A stretch of DNA of 12,396 bases from an uncultured Acidimicrobium sp. (GCA_903895515.1 CAITUB010000245.1:1-12396); one strand, 5' to 3'; shown: positions 1 to 7,828, numbered from the stretch's first letter. Notes: generated from the sequence alone by a model not told the origin. Translations and numbers: made by a program.

Positions 1-999
1 CTCGCTCCAGCGACGACCCTCAAGAATACGTCCGGTGAATTCGTCAACAATTTTGATTTCACCGTCTTGAACGATGTAGTCCTTATCGCGGTGGTACAAC
101 ACGGCTGCTTTCAACGCAACTTGCAATTGGTGCACCAAGTTTTGTTGCACTTCGTCATACAAATTGTCGATACCAAGTTGTTGCTCAACCTTTTCAATAC
201 CTGACTCGGTTGGAACAACGATTCGCTTATCTTCTTCTACTTCGTAATCAACGTCACGCGAAAGCGAGCGAACAATTGATGCGAATCGGTAGTACATCTT
301 GGCCGCGTCTGCGATGCGTCCAGAAATAATGAGCGGCGTGCGTGCTTCGTCGATGAGGATGGAGTCAACTTCGTCGACAATTGCAAAATGGTGACCGCGT
401 TGCACCTTTTCTTCTTTGGTGCCGGCCATGTTGTCGCGCAAGTAATCGAAACCAAATTCATTGTTTGTGCCATAGGTAATGTCTGCGGCATAGTCGCGAC
501 GCTTTTCTGAAGGCGATGTACGCACACCAGGAATGACGAGTCCAACTTCAAGGCCCATCCAGCGATGAATGCGACCCATCCACTCAGCGTGAAAACGAGC
601 CAAGTAATCGTTCACCGTAATAACGTGCACACCTTTGCCCGACAACCCATTCAGGTAAGCAGGCAGTGTTGAAACCAGAGTTTTTCCTTCACCAGTTCGC
701 ATTTCCGGAATCCATCCAGCGTGCAGTGCTGCACCACCCATGAGCTGAACATCGAAGTGCCGCTGACCAATAACGCGCGAGGATGCCTCGCGAACGACCG
801 CGAATGCTTCCACCATCAGATCATCAACGTCTTCGCCGCGCTCTAGGCGCTGACGGAATTCAGTGGTTTTGCCCTGCAACGCTGTATCGGAGAGCAGTTT
901 GAGTTCGGGCTCAAAGGCGTTGATATCGGGCACCAGCGAAGCAAGCGCCTTGACCTTTTTGCCCTCGCCGGCACGAAGAATGCGATCTAGTAGTGCCAT
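1..999 (-). CDS. secA: Preprotein translocase subunit SecA, N-terminal 333 residues (runs off the left edge)
   Basis: ATPase motor that drives secretory proteins through the SecYEG channel at the cytoplasmic membrane. Translating leftward from the ATG at 999 gives an open frame of 333 codons to the window edge. Visible landmarks are the Walker A motif MRTGEGKT at residues 100-107, the TVNDYLA segment near 128-134, the GTNNEFGFDYLRDNM block at about 177-191, the Walker B/DEAD region VDEVDSILIDEAR at 208-220, and EFTGR followed by GRRWSE at 320-333. These are diagnostic of SecA, and a full protein would be around 900 residues, so about a third is present. The start lies 13 bp after the comF stop, and a weak purine-rich site (AGGTAGGA, about 1009-1016) overlaps the comF end. 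comF and secA are therefore probably co-transcribed. Identity is certain; the rest of the gene is outside the window. Confidence 0.97.
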   Translation of the reverse strand, partial: MALLDRILRAGEGKKVKALASLVPDINAFEPELKLLSDTALQGKTTEFRQRLERGEDVDDLMVEAFAVVREASSRVIGQRHFDVQLMGGAALHAGWIPEMRTGEGKTLVSTLPAYLNGLSGKGVHVITVNDYLARFHAEWMGRIHRWMGLEVGLVIPGVRTSPSEKRRDYAADITYGTNNEFGFDYLRDNMAGTKEEKVQRGHHFAIVDEVDSILIDEARTPLIISGRIADAAKMYYRFASIVRSLSRDVDYEVEEDKRIVVPTESGIEKVEQQLGIDNLYDEVQQNLVHQLQVALKAAVLYHRDKDYIVQDGEIKIVDEFTGRILEGRRWSE

Positions 1000-1012
1000 G
1001 CAGTCAATGATC

Positions 1013-1624
1013 CTACCTGCGCCGTGCTGGGGCGGGAGTGGCAGCCACGGCAATACAGACAACCCTCGCAGCCCCCGCTAGGTATAACGCGCGCTTAGCC
1101 ATTCGCATTGTTGCGCCAGTTGTCACCACATCGTCCACCACTAAAACAGTGGCAGGAATGCTCATCGGTCGCGCGCGAAGTGCTACCCCAACCAACCGTT
1201 GCGCCCGACTATGCCCCGTTTGATGACCAACTGTTTCCCGTCCTAAAAGTTTGCGAACAGGCACACCAAGTGACTTCCCAACGATGCGTGCAAGTGTTTC
1301 TGCTTGATCATGACCGCGCGCCACTCGTCGTTCACGCGTTGTTGGCACCCATGTCACGACATCAATACGTCTGGTTTCTGGGATAGTACGCAACGTTACA
1401 AGAAGCCGTTCAGCAAACATCGTGGCAACTGCACGTTGATTTCTATATTTGAACCCCAGCATTAAATCTCGTGTCAGACCAACATATGAAAGCGCAACAA
1501 CTGCATCACTGCAGTGAGGAGGTGCATACAACGCGATTGTGGCGGCACATTGAGCGCACGTATTGCGAGTTGATTGTCCACATCCAGCACATCGATAAAT
1601 AAACAACCCCACGCTCCTTTGCAT
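1013..1624 (-). CDS. comF: ComF family phosphoribosyltransferase-like protein
   Basis: A 203-residue ComF-type protein. The N terminus has two CxxC pairs (CAGC at residues 12-15, CAQC at 23-26) that form the usual ComF zinc ribbon. The centre has the family block VPTTRERRVARGHDQAETLA at about 93-112, and the C-terminal half carries the PRPP-binding loop VDDVVTTGATM at 163-173. ComF supports DNA uptake in naturally competent bacteria. In actinobacteria it is common without proven competence, so its role here is open. It is slightly shorter than the roughly 220-240 residues usual in the family. The ATG at 1624 lacks a clear ribosome binding site, whereas a strong AAAGGAG (1614-1620) sits 7 nt before an in-frame TTG at 1606, so the real start may be there (197 residues). 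It precedes secA by 13 bp in the same direction. Confidence 0.93.
   Translation of the reverse strand: MQRSVGLFIYRCAGCGQSTRNTCAQCAATIALYAPPHCSDAVVALSYVGLTRDLMLGFKYRNQRAVATMFAERLLVTLRTIPETRRIDVVTWVPTTRERRVARGHDQAETLARIVGKSLGVPVRKLLGRETVGHQTGHSRAQRLVGVALRARPMSIPATVLVVDDVVTTGATMRMAKRALYLAGAARVVCIAVAATPAPARRR
1614..1620 (-). promoter_or_regulatory. Shine-Dalgarno-like AAAGGAG inside the annotated start of comF
   Basis: On the minus strand AAAGGAG is followed by a 7-nt spacer and the TTG codon at 1606-1604, which is in frame with comF. This is one of the two best ribosome binding sites in the window and argues for a TTG start, removing six residues. It could also be chance, because the same bases encode Gln-Arg-Ser in the longer reading. 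Confidence 0.45.
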
Positions 1625-1643
1625 AGAGGACTACGGTTGGGCA

Positions 1644-2288
1644 ATGCCGAATTACTTCACTGCCCCATTGCGCGATCGACCGATACAACGCCTTACGCGA
1701 TGTGTGTTCGGGCTCGTGCTGTTCGGAATTGGTGTTGGCATGCAAAAGCAAGGACACATGGGTCTTGCTCCGTGGGACGTATTCCATGACGGCTTAAGCA
1801 AACAAATTCACTGGCCGTTTGGACGCGCGCTTATCCTCACGAGTTTTTTAGTGCTCTTCCTGTGGATTCCGCTTCGTCAAAAGCCAGGCATCGGAACACT
1901 GCTGAACGCAGTTGAGATTGGCCTTGTTGCTGGCGTAGTCATTGACATCATCCCGCGCGCAGATGCATTGCCACTGCGCATTGCGCTCATGCTTGGCGGC
2001 ATCGTGATATTAGGAATTGGTTCTGGCATGTACATCGGTGCCGGACTAGGACCAGGACCGCGAGACGGATTGTTCACCGGTCTTGCACAGCGCGGCATCA
2101 AAGTCAGCCGCGCACGCACCATCGTTGAAGTGTGCGTACTCGTTGTTGGATTTGCGCTTGGCGGATCAGTCGGAATTGGAACGCTGGTATTTGCGTTCGG
2201 CATCGGACCAATTGTTGCTCGCACGCTCCCATTGCTGCACCTTGAAGCACTCACACCGAGCACCCAAGATGAGCAATGGGGCGAATAG
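1644..2288 (+). CDS. YczE/YyaS/YitT-type integral membrane protein
   Basis: A 214-residue polytopic membrane protein of the YczE family, a group of unknown biochemical function found in many Gram-positive bacteria. The signatures are GLAPWDVFHDGLS (about residues 40-52) and GAGLGPGPRDGLFTGLA (about 132-148). Hydrophobic segments lie near 18-33, 62-77, 86-104, 112-136 and 159-199, which gives five or six membrane passes. The two signatures, each followed some 30-35 residues later by a GIGTL motif, indicate an internal duplication. The ATG at 1644 has only a distant GAGGA (1626-1630) upstream. A TACGGT at 1632-1637 could be the -10 element of a leaderless transcript. The gene starts 19 bp from divergent comF and ends 4 bp from convergent ahcY, so it stands alone on the plus strand within minus-strand clusters, consistent with a later insertion. 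No substrate can be named. Confidence 0.85.
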   Translation: MPNYFTAPLRDRPIQRLTRCVFGLVLFGIGVGMQKQGHMGLAPWDVFHDGLSKQIHWPFGRALILTSFLVLFLWIPLRQKPGIGTLLNAVEIGLVAGVVIDIIPRADALPLRIALMLGGIVILGIGSGMYIGAGLGPGPRDGLFTGLAQRGIKVSRARTIVEVCVLVVGFALGGSVGIGTLVFAFGIGPIVARTLPLLHLEALTPSTQDEQWGE

Positions 2289-2292
2289 CGAA

Positions 2293-3741
2293 TTAGTAGC
2301 GGTATGCCTCTGGCTTGAACGGGCCACTTGGCGCGATGCCTAGGTAGTCAGCCTGCTCGTCGGTCATTTTCGTAAGCACTGCACCAAGCGCGTCAAGGTG
2401 CAATGACGCAACCTTTTCGTCAAGGTGTTTTGGCAACACGTACACACCAAGTGGATAGTTGTCGAGATTGCCGAACAACTCCATCTGCGCAATGACTTGG
2501 TTTGAGAACGAGCAACTCATCACGAAGCTTGGGTGGCCTGTTGCGCAACCAAGGTTGACCAATCGTCCTTCTGCAAGCACGATCACAGCGTGTCCGTCCT
2601 CGAAAGTCCAGAGGTCGGTTCCAGCCTTGAGTTCGTCGCGGACTGCGCCACTGCGTGCAAGACCAGCCATGTCGATTTCGTTATCAAAGTGGCCAATGTT
2701 GCACACAATTGCGTTGTGCTTCATGCGGGCCATGTCATCAACCGTGACGATTGCTTCGTTGCCAGTTGCAGTAACAAACACATCTGCAGTTGACACCATG
2801 TTTTCTAGCGTGTCGACCTGGTAGCCCTCCATCGCTGCCTGTAATGCATTGATTGGGTCAATTTCGGTGACGATCACTCGTGCGCCTTGTCCGCGAAGGC
2901 TTTGTGCACAACCCTTACCTACGTCGCCATATCCACACACCACCGCTGTTTTTCCTGCAAGCATCACATCTGTTGCGCGGTTAATTGCATCAATGAGCGA
3001 GTGACGACAGCCGTACAAGTTGTCAAACTTCGACTTGGTCACACTGTCGTTCACGTTGATGGCCGGGAACAACAATTCGCCCTTTTCTGCCATCTTGTAC
3101 AAACGCTTTACACCCGTGGTGGTTTCTTCAGTGACGCCCTTAATTCCCTTTGCCATCACTGTCCACTTTTTCGGATGGGTCTTCAACGTGCGCTGAAGCA
3201 ATCCGAGCACAATGGCCAACTCTGGGTTGGAAGCAGATGTTGGATCTGGAACGACGCCGGTTGCTTCATACTCAACACCCTTGTGCAACAACATGGTTGC
3301 GTCGCCACCGTCATCCAAGATCATGTTCGGTCCGTCGCCATCTGGCCACGTCATCATCTGGTCGGTTGCCCACCAGTACTCTTCAAGCGTTTCGCCCTTC
3401 CAAGCAAATACTGGAACGCCGTTTGGTTCGTCGACAGAACCATTTGGCCCAACAACAACTGCGGCTGCTGCATGATCTTGAGTTGAGAAAATGTTGCAAC
3501 TTGCCCAACGCACTTCAGCACCAAGCTCAATGAGCGTTTCAATTAATACTGCGGTCTGAATGGTCATGTGCAACGAACCAGAAATTCGGGCACCCTTCAG
3601 TGGCTTTGTTTTGCCAAATTCCTTGCGCAATGCGCGAAGGCCTGGCATTTCATGCTCGGCTAGATGAATTTCCTTACGACCAAATGGGGCGAGGGAAAGA
3701 TCGGCGACGCGCCAATCACGTCGTTGTGCAAATGAAGACAT
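2293..3741 (-). CDS. ahcY: Adenosylhomocysteinase (S-adenosyl-L-homocysteine hydrolase)
   Basis: NAD-dependent cytosolic enzyme that splits S-adenosylhomocysteine into adenosine and homocysteine, relieving product inhibition of methyltransferases and feeding the methionine cycle. The 482-residue product has the substrate-domain motif HMTIQ (58-62), the CNIFSTQDHAAAA block (82-94), the dinucleotide-binding loop GYGDVGKG (270-277) and the hallmark C terminus KPEAYRY (476-482), whose Lys and Tyr reach into the neighbouring subunit's NAD site. The length and the extra segment around 125-200 match the longer bacterial form. It starts at an ATG with AAGGAG (3747-3752) 5 nt upstream, the best ribosome binding site here. 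It is the last gene of the DUF3499-to-ahcY run and ends 4 bp from the convergent YczE gene, leaving no room for a dedicated terminator. Confidence 0.98.
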   Translation of the reverse strand: MSSFAQRRDWRVADLSLAPFGRKEIHLAEHEMPGLRALRKEFGKTKPLKGARISGSLHMTIQTAVLIETLIELGAEVRWASCNIFSTQDHAAAAVVVGPNGSVDEPNGVPVFAWKGETLEEYWWATDQMMTWPDGDGPNMILDDGGDATMLLHKGVEYEATGVVPDPTSASNPELAIVLGLLQRTLKTHPKKWTVMAKGIKGVTEETTTGVKRLYKMAEKGELLFPAINVNDSVTKSKFDNLYGCRHSLIDAINRATDVMLAGKTAVVCGYGDVGKGCAQSLRGQGARVIVTEIDPINALQAAMEGYQVDTLENMVSTADVFVTATGNEAIVTVDDMARMKHNAIVCNIGHFDNEIDMAGLARSGAVRDELKAGTDLWTFEDGHAVIVLAEGRLVNLGCATGHPSFVMSCSFSNQVIAQMELFGNLDNYPLGVYVLPKHLDEKVASLHLDALGAVLTKMTDEQADYLGIAPSGPFKPEAYRY

Positions 3742-3746
3742 AGAAA

Positions 3747-3752
3747 CTCCTT
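3747..3752 (-). promoter_or_regulatory. Ribosome binding site of ahcY, overlapping the Trm112-like stop codon
   Basis: AAGGAG lies 5 nt before the ahcY ATG. The TAA stop of the upstream Trm112-like gene (3753-3751) shares two bases with it, so ribosomes ending the upstream gene stop directly on the ahcY initiation site. This arrangement favours translational coupling. Confidence 0.75.
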
Positions 3753-3984
3753 AAACGAAGGTGGGATGAATACTCTCCGCAACGATTCTTCGTTCGAGCT
3801 CTGTGTGCTCTGCGGCATCTACCGCGACGGATTCCTCGACCAACATTACAGGAATACCCTCACGCACCATGTATTTACGGTGCAGTCGTGGGTTATACAA
3901 AAATGCATCAGAGGAAAAGTAAAACAATGGACCTTTGTCTTCTGGGCAAGCCAGAATTTCAAGCAATTTTGAGTCGAGTGACAT
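3751..3984 (-). CDS. Trm112-like (UPF0434/YcaR-type) small protein with a reduced cysteine set
   Basis: A 77-residue protein that opens with the family signature LLEILACPEDKGPL (residues 7-20) and contains the conserved REGIPVML block (41-48). In eukaryotes and archaea Trm112 is a zinc-finger partner that activates S-adenosylmethionine-dependent methyltransferases; the bacterial versions are poorly understood. Here Cys13 is the only cysteine. The second cysteine of the usual CPxCKG is Asp15, and the later cysteine(s) are replaced in the YNPRLHRKY stretch (30-38), so the classical zinc site cannot form. The gene starts 9 bp after the manB stop without a visible ribosome binding site, and its stop overlaps that of ahcY's ribosome binding site. 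The location between a sugar-phosphate mutase and ahcY is typical of actinobacteria. Family assignment is good; the molecular role is unknown. Confidence 0.85.
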   Translation of the reverse strand: MSLDSKLLEILACPEDKGPLFYFSSDAFLYNPRLHRKYMVREGIPVMLVEESVAVDAAEHTELERRIVAESIHPTFV

Positions 3985-3993
3985 ACGGCAAGA

Positions 3994-5346
3994 CTAGGCG
4001 GTAATGACAGACAGCAACTCAGCGACATGCGTATCGCATTCGTCACGCGTGCTGGCTTCAAGATTCAAACGGAGCAACGGTTCTGTATTGCTTGGGCGAA
4101 CGTTGAACCACCATGATCCACAATCCACGGTCAAGCCGTCCAGGTGATCTTGAGTGTGATCGGCGAAATCGCGACCAATTTGAGCAATCACTTTGCCAAT
4201 GTCGGCAACGGTGGTATTGATTTCACCGCTTGAGGCATAGCGCTCGAGCGGTTTGCGGATTTCAGACAATTTGTTTCCTGTACGGCACATTTCGCCAAGA
4301 ATTCCCATGCTGGCAATGAGCCCGCTGTCTGCACGGTAGTTGTCTGCAAAGTAGTAGTGACCTGAATGCTCGCCGGCGAACACCGCGCCAGTTTCAGCCA
4401 TGATTTGTTTCATGTAACTGTGACCATTTTTGGTACGGATTCCTTTACCACCGTGTTCAGCAATGATTTCAGGAACCGCGCGCGAACAAATGAGGTTGTA
4501 CAAAATGGTTGCGCCAGGGTTCAGACGTAGGAATCGTGTTGCAAGTAGAGCAGTTGTCGTGCTTCCCGACATTCCCTGACCTAGTTCATCGACAAGAAAC
4601 ACGCGGTCGGCATCGCCGTCAAAGGCAAGACCAACGTCGAAGCCTCCGGCCAACACACGCGCCATGAGGTCGCGCTGATTGGCCGTCTGCAATGGGTCTG
4701 CAGGGTGATTCGGGAACGTTCCGTCGAGTTCTCCGTACATCACCTCTAGTTCGAAATCGGCAAGTCGCTCAAAGACCGCAGGAACAACTAGCCCACCCAT
4801 TCCATTTGCCGTGTCGGCAACGATGCGCAACTTTCGCAACTTGTCACTAGCAATAAATTTCACAACATGATCGGCAAACTCCGACAGCATGTTGACGTGG
4901 TTCAGTGTTCCTGCTGTGGCAGCGAATGCAGGCTCGCGACCGGCAAGCACTTCTGCAGCGAGTGCATGAATTTCTCGCAGACCGTTATCAATACCAATTG
5001 AACGAGCACCTGATAAGCAGCACTTGATTCCGTTGTACTGCGCCGGATTATGCGAAGCCGTAAACATCGCTCCAGGCGAATCAAGTTTTCCTGATGCGTA
5101 ATACAACAGGTCGCTCGACGCGAGGCCCAAATTAGTAACGCTTACGCCGTGTGCAAGCACTCCCCGCTGGAATGCGTCAACAAGTTCTGGCCCACTTGGG
5201 CGCATGTCATGAGCGATGACGATGTGAGGTGCATTGGAAAACTTGGCAAACGCAACGCCAATTGCATATGCAACATCAGCATCGAGCTGATCGGGCACTA
5301 TGCCACGAATGTCATAAGCCTTAACAATTGCATTGAGATCTGGCAC
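3994..5346 (-). CDS. manB: Phosphomannomutase/phosphoglucomutase
   Basis: Alpha-D-phosphohexomutase that interconverts mannose-6-phosphate and mannose-1-phosphate, or the glucose equivalents, and so feeds nucleotide-sugar and glycan synthesis. All four active-site elements are present. Numbered from the GTG at 5346 they are the phosphoserine loop TASHNP (96-101, Ser98), the magnesium loop DGDADR (243-248), the sugar-binding loop GEHSGH (325-330) and the phosphate-binding loop RPSNTEP (417-423). TASHNP together with GEHSGH favours PMM/PGM over the phosphoglucosamine mutase GlmM. The frame stays open to an ATG at 5454, but that would overlap the upstream gene by 97 bp and add 36 residues unlike the family. 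The GTG lies 11 bp after the upstream stop and gives Met-Pro-Asp-Leu-Asn before the conserved AYDIRG, for a normal 450 residues. No strong ribosome binding site is seen. Specificity for mannose is inferred. Confidence 0.95.
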   Translation of the reverse strand: MPDLNAIVKAYDIRGIVPDQLDADVAYAIGVAFAKFSNAPHIVIAHDMRPSGPELVDAFQRGVLAHGVSVTNLGLASSDLLYYASGKLDSPGAMFTASHNPAQYNGIKCCLSGARSIGIDNGLREIHALAAEVLAGREPAFAATAGTLNHVNMLSEFADHVVKFIASDKLRKLRIVADTANGMGGLVVPAVFERLADFELEVMYGELDGTFPNHPADPLQTANQRDLMARVLAGGFDVGLAFDGDADRVFLVDELGQGMSGSTTTALLATRFLRLNPGATILYNLICSRAVPEIIAEHGGKGIRTKNGHSYMKQIMAETGAVFAGEHSGHYYFADNYRADSGLIASMGILGEMCRTGNKLSEIRKPLERYASSGEINTTVADIGKVIAQIGRDFADHTQDHLDGLTVDCGSWWFNVRPSNTEPLLRLNLEASTRDECDTHVAELLSVITA

Positions 5347-5357
5347 GGCTGTAGAGA

Positions 5358-7799
5358 CTACTCGGCTAGTTGTTTGCTGCGGCGTCGGGTTACAACGATC
5401 CACGCGATGCCAGCGAACGACAACAGATAGGCCAGATAGTCGCGCATATTCCAACCAAAATGCATGCTCACATTGGTGCTCGTTGGAATGACCACCATCA
5501 TGTTCGGTGCAACTCGGTATGGGCCTTTTGCGCCGTCCACCTTCCAGTTAGGGAAATAACTCACTCGTACCAAAACTGGCACTCCAATTTTGTCGACTGT
5601 AAATTTCACACTCTCTTCACCAATGTTCACATTGCTCACCACCACAGGCTCAAGCGGAACTGGAGCCAGCGCGGTAGCTGGCTTCACCACATCGACTCGC
5701 CGGTTATTGGAATTCGGCTCACCTTCACGCTTTGTCTCATCAACTGCAACGTCAACGCGTGGCCACTCGCTCGGACCGTTATCGGCAACAGGAGTTGTCC
5801 ACGTCTCTGGATGTTGAAACCAGCTTGTTCCAATTTCCAGCCACCGTTCGCGAGGATTGCTGGACGAAATATTCGCCACTACTGGTTGCACGGTTAGCGG
5901 AGTAACCACATCGCTGTTTGCCACTCGATACACCACCCACGGACCAGATCGCGCAACTTCGGTGAGTCCTTCTTGTTGAGATGCTTGGGCAATGGCTTCT
6001 GGAGTAAAGCCCATGAAGTACTTCACTCCAAGTTCCTGCATGTACCGCACACCAAGTGCTGCATCGTTGTTGTCATATCGAAGCTCGCGCACTGGATTGC
6101 TGCTTTGCTTTGACATGGCCGCTGCAGTAATGAAGTGGTACGGAGTACTGCCCGCAGCTTCAAAGAACAAACCTTCCATCGAGCTGATGCAGCCATCTGT
6201 CCAATATGGAAGCAACATAAGGCCCATGGTGGTTCCGTACTTATTCAATTCCCCATTGTTTTCCCAAAGCGCCCGCCCGCAACCCTGCGTCGAATCTGCA
6301 CCCAACTTTTTCATTGTTTGAACAACGCCGTAATACTCGCCGTACGCGTTCTTCCCTTCATAACCCGTGAAGTTCCAACGCGCCCATCCATCGACGAATC
6401 CATCATTCGACGACTTCGTGCGCAGCGGTCCCCATACGTATTCGTATTTACCTGCAGAGTTCACTCGAGTTGAGCCAAACGGGAGCTCTTGGAAGCGGAA
6501 CCCAATCGCAATAAGAACGAACAGCGCAAATCCAGTAAGGAGGGCAAGGTTAAAACTGAAACTGTCGCGAGGTTTTGCAATATCAAGCACAACTGGCACG
6601 CCTGATTCGCCTTGCGCAATTCGAGCAATGGACTTCACTCGCAAAGCAAAAGCAACGAGTTCATACAAGCCAATTACAAAGAGGAAATACCGCAGTAAAT
6701 AAAAGAACGGCAGAATACGCGGATTCCACAACAGCCCAATCACAGGCAAACTATTGCGAGCAATAAACACTCCGGCCGCAAGCAACAACGTAAGCAAGGT
6801 CATCCACGTGCCTGCTTTATGTTTACGTCGAACAAGAGCTACTGCCCCAACGACTGCCAATGCGGTAAGTGAAACATCAAGCAGGATGTGGAGTGGGAAA
6901 AACATTTTCCAAAACGAATCCGTCACTCCGCTTGGCCGGGGCTCGTACTTCATGTCGGTCATGTAGGCATGGCTCGTCACAAATGGAATAACCCAAAACG
7001 ATGACAGCAGAGCGGAAAGCGCAATGACTTTTGTACCAAACTGCAATGATTCCCGCTTGTTCCACACCACGAGCATGAGCGCTGCGCCGCCAAATACGAA
7101 CAACAACACAATTCCATGACTTAACGCAGACAACGAAATGACAACGGCAGCAGAAACTCGGTGCTTTCCCGTGTCTAGGCCTTTTGCAAGTAACGCAAAG
7201 CCCAACATGGCAAGCGACAGCGCAATTGAGAACGAGAACTCTCCCGCCATCGTTGAGGCAATATTGCCCCCATAAATGGTGAAGCTTTCATCAAACAAAA
7301 AGATGGTTGCAGCAATGGCAAACAGTTCAGGAATCGGATAAGCAAACTTCGCAAACCGACCAAACAGCCAAGAGAAATACGGGAGCGTCAATATGCCGAT
7401 GACGGCAATGATCTTGATGGCAATGCCATACGGCAAGATCACATCTAACAGCACAATCATCAGTGCTGGCACAACCATGTAGAACCGATAAATAGGAAGA
7501 CCCGAATACCAGTCCATACTCCAACCCGACAATTTGAAATGCGTCAACAAATGGTCACGCAAATACGCCGGCGCCCATACGTGAGCTCCCATGTCTCCAC
7601 CTGTAGGAATGTTGTTGCGCAAAATCAAATTTGGGTGAAGTGCAAGTAACAAAAAGATTGTGGGGCCAGCAACTGCAATAATTGTTGACAGCTTCTTCCA
7701 ATAAGCCATGTTCAACTCGAACCGATTGATCTTGATGTCGGCTACATCTTCAGTCTGCGCATCGAAATCGACTTCGTCGTGCGTCACTTCGGGTTCCAC
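5358..7799 (-). CDS. Large multi-pass membrane protein, GT-C/YfhO-like (PTPS-related membrane family)
   Basis: An 813-residue membrane protein with an acidic cytoplasmic-looking N terminus (1-33), a first hydrophobic segment at about 37-57 and many further ones up to about 435. A long extracytoplasmic region follows (about 436-785), then a final membrane segment (788-803) and a basic tail. The first external loop has GGDMGAH (67-73) and the nearby DWYSGLP (96-102), which resembles the acidic catalytic loop of GT-C glycosyltransferases; Asp69 is the candidate residue. WNPRILPFFYLLRY (358-371) and YFPNWKVDG (748-756) recall the membrane family oddly named 6-pyruvoyl-tetrahydropterin synthase-related and YfhO-type proteins. 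The likely role is surface glycosylation from a lipid-linked sugar, but no substrate is shown. It begins at a GTG, 29 bp after the CPBP gene and 11 bp before manB, which fits a sugar-related operon. Confidence 0.75.
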   Translation of the reverse strand: MEPEVTHDEVDFDAQTEDVADIKINRFELNMAYWKKLSTIIAVAGPTIFLLLALHPNLILRNNIPTGGDMGAHVWAPAYLRDHLLTHFKLSGWSMDWYSGLPIYRFYMVVPALMIVLLDVILPYGIAIKIIAVIGILTLPYFSWLFGRFAKFAYPIPELFAIAATIFLFDESFTIYGGNIASTMAGEFSFSIALSLAMLGFALLAKGLDTGKHRVSAAVVISLSALSHGIVLLFVFGGAALMLVVWNKRESLQFGTKVIALSALLSSFWVIPFVTSHAYMTDMKYEPRPSGVTDSFWKMFFPLHILLDVSLTALAVVGAVALVRRKHKAGTWMTLLTLLLAAGVFIARNSLPVIGLLWNPRILPFFYLLRYFLFVIGLYELVAFALRVKSIARIAQGESGVPVVLDIAKPRDSFSFNLALLTGFALFVLIAIGFRFQELPFGSTRVNSAGKYEYVWGPLRTKSSNDGFVDGWARWNFTGYEGKNAYGEYYGVVQTMKKLGADSTQGCGRALWENNGELNKYGTTMGLMLLPYWTDGCISSMEGLFFEAAGSTPYHFITAAAMSKQSSNPVRELRYDNNDAALGVRYMQELGVKYFMGFTPEAIAQASQQEGLTEVARSGPWVVYRVANSDVVTPLTVQPVVANISSSNPRERWLEIGTSWFQHPETWTTPVADNGPSEWPRVDVAVDETKREGEPNSNNRRVDVVKPATALAPVPLEPVVVSNVNIGEESVKFTVDKIGVPVLVRVSYFPNWKVDGAKGPYRVAPNMMVVIPTSTNVSMHFGWNMRDYLAYLLSFAGIAWIVVTRRRSKQLAE

Positions 7800-7828
7800 A
7801 TCGCCAAGCCTAGGTGTACCGCAACTCG

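Noticed and set aside
2286..2295. Rho-independent terminator between the YczE gene and ahcY
   Set aside because: The gap is 4 bp and no hairpin followed by a T-run is visible.
2887..3486. 199-codon plus-strand frame opposite ahcY
   Set aside because: It is rich in Cys and His from antisense codons, without a recognisable family, and ahcY is unmistakable on the other strand.
3742..3760. SAH or SAM riboswitch upstream of ahcY
   Set aside because: Only 9 bp separate ahcY from the upstream coding sequence, so there is no leader to hold one.
5347..5454. 36-residue N-terminal extension of ManB from the ATG at 5454
   Set aside because: It overlaps the upstream gene by 97 bp and the residues do not match the family; the GTG at 5346 gives the standard N terminus.
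5370..5897. 175-codon plus-strand frame opposite the GT-C-like gene
   Set aside because: It has His/Asn/Arg-rich composition with no hydrophobic or domain pattern, and lies antisense to a well supported gene.
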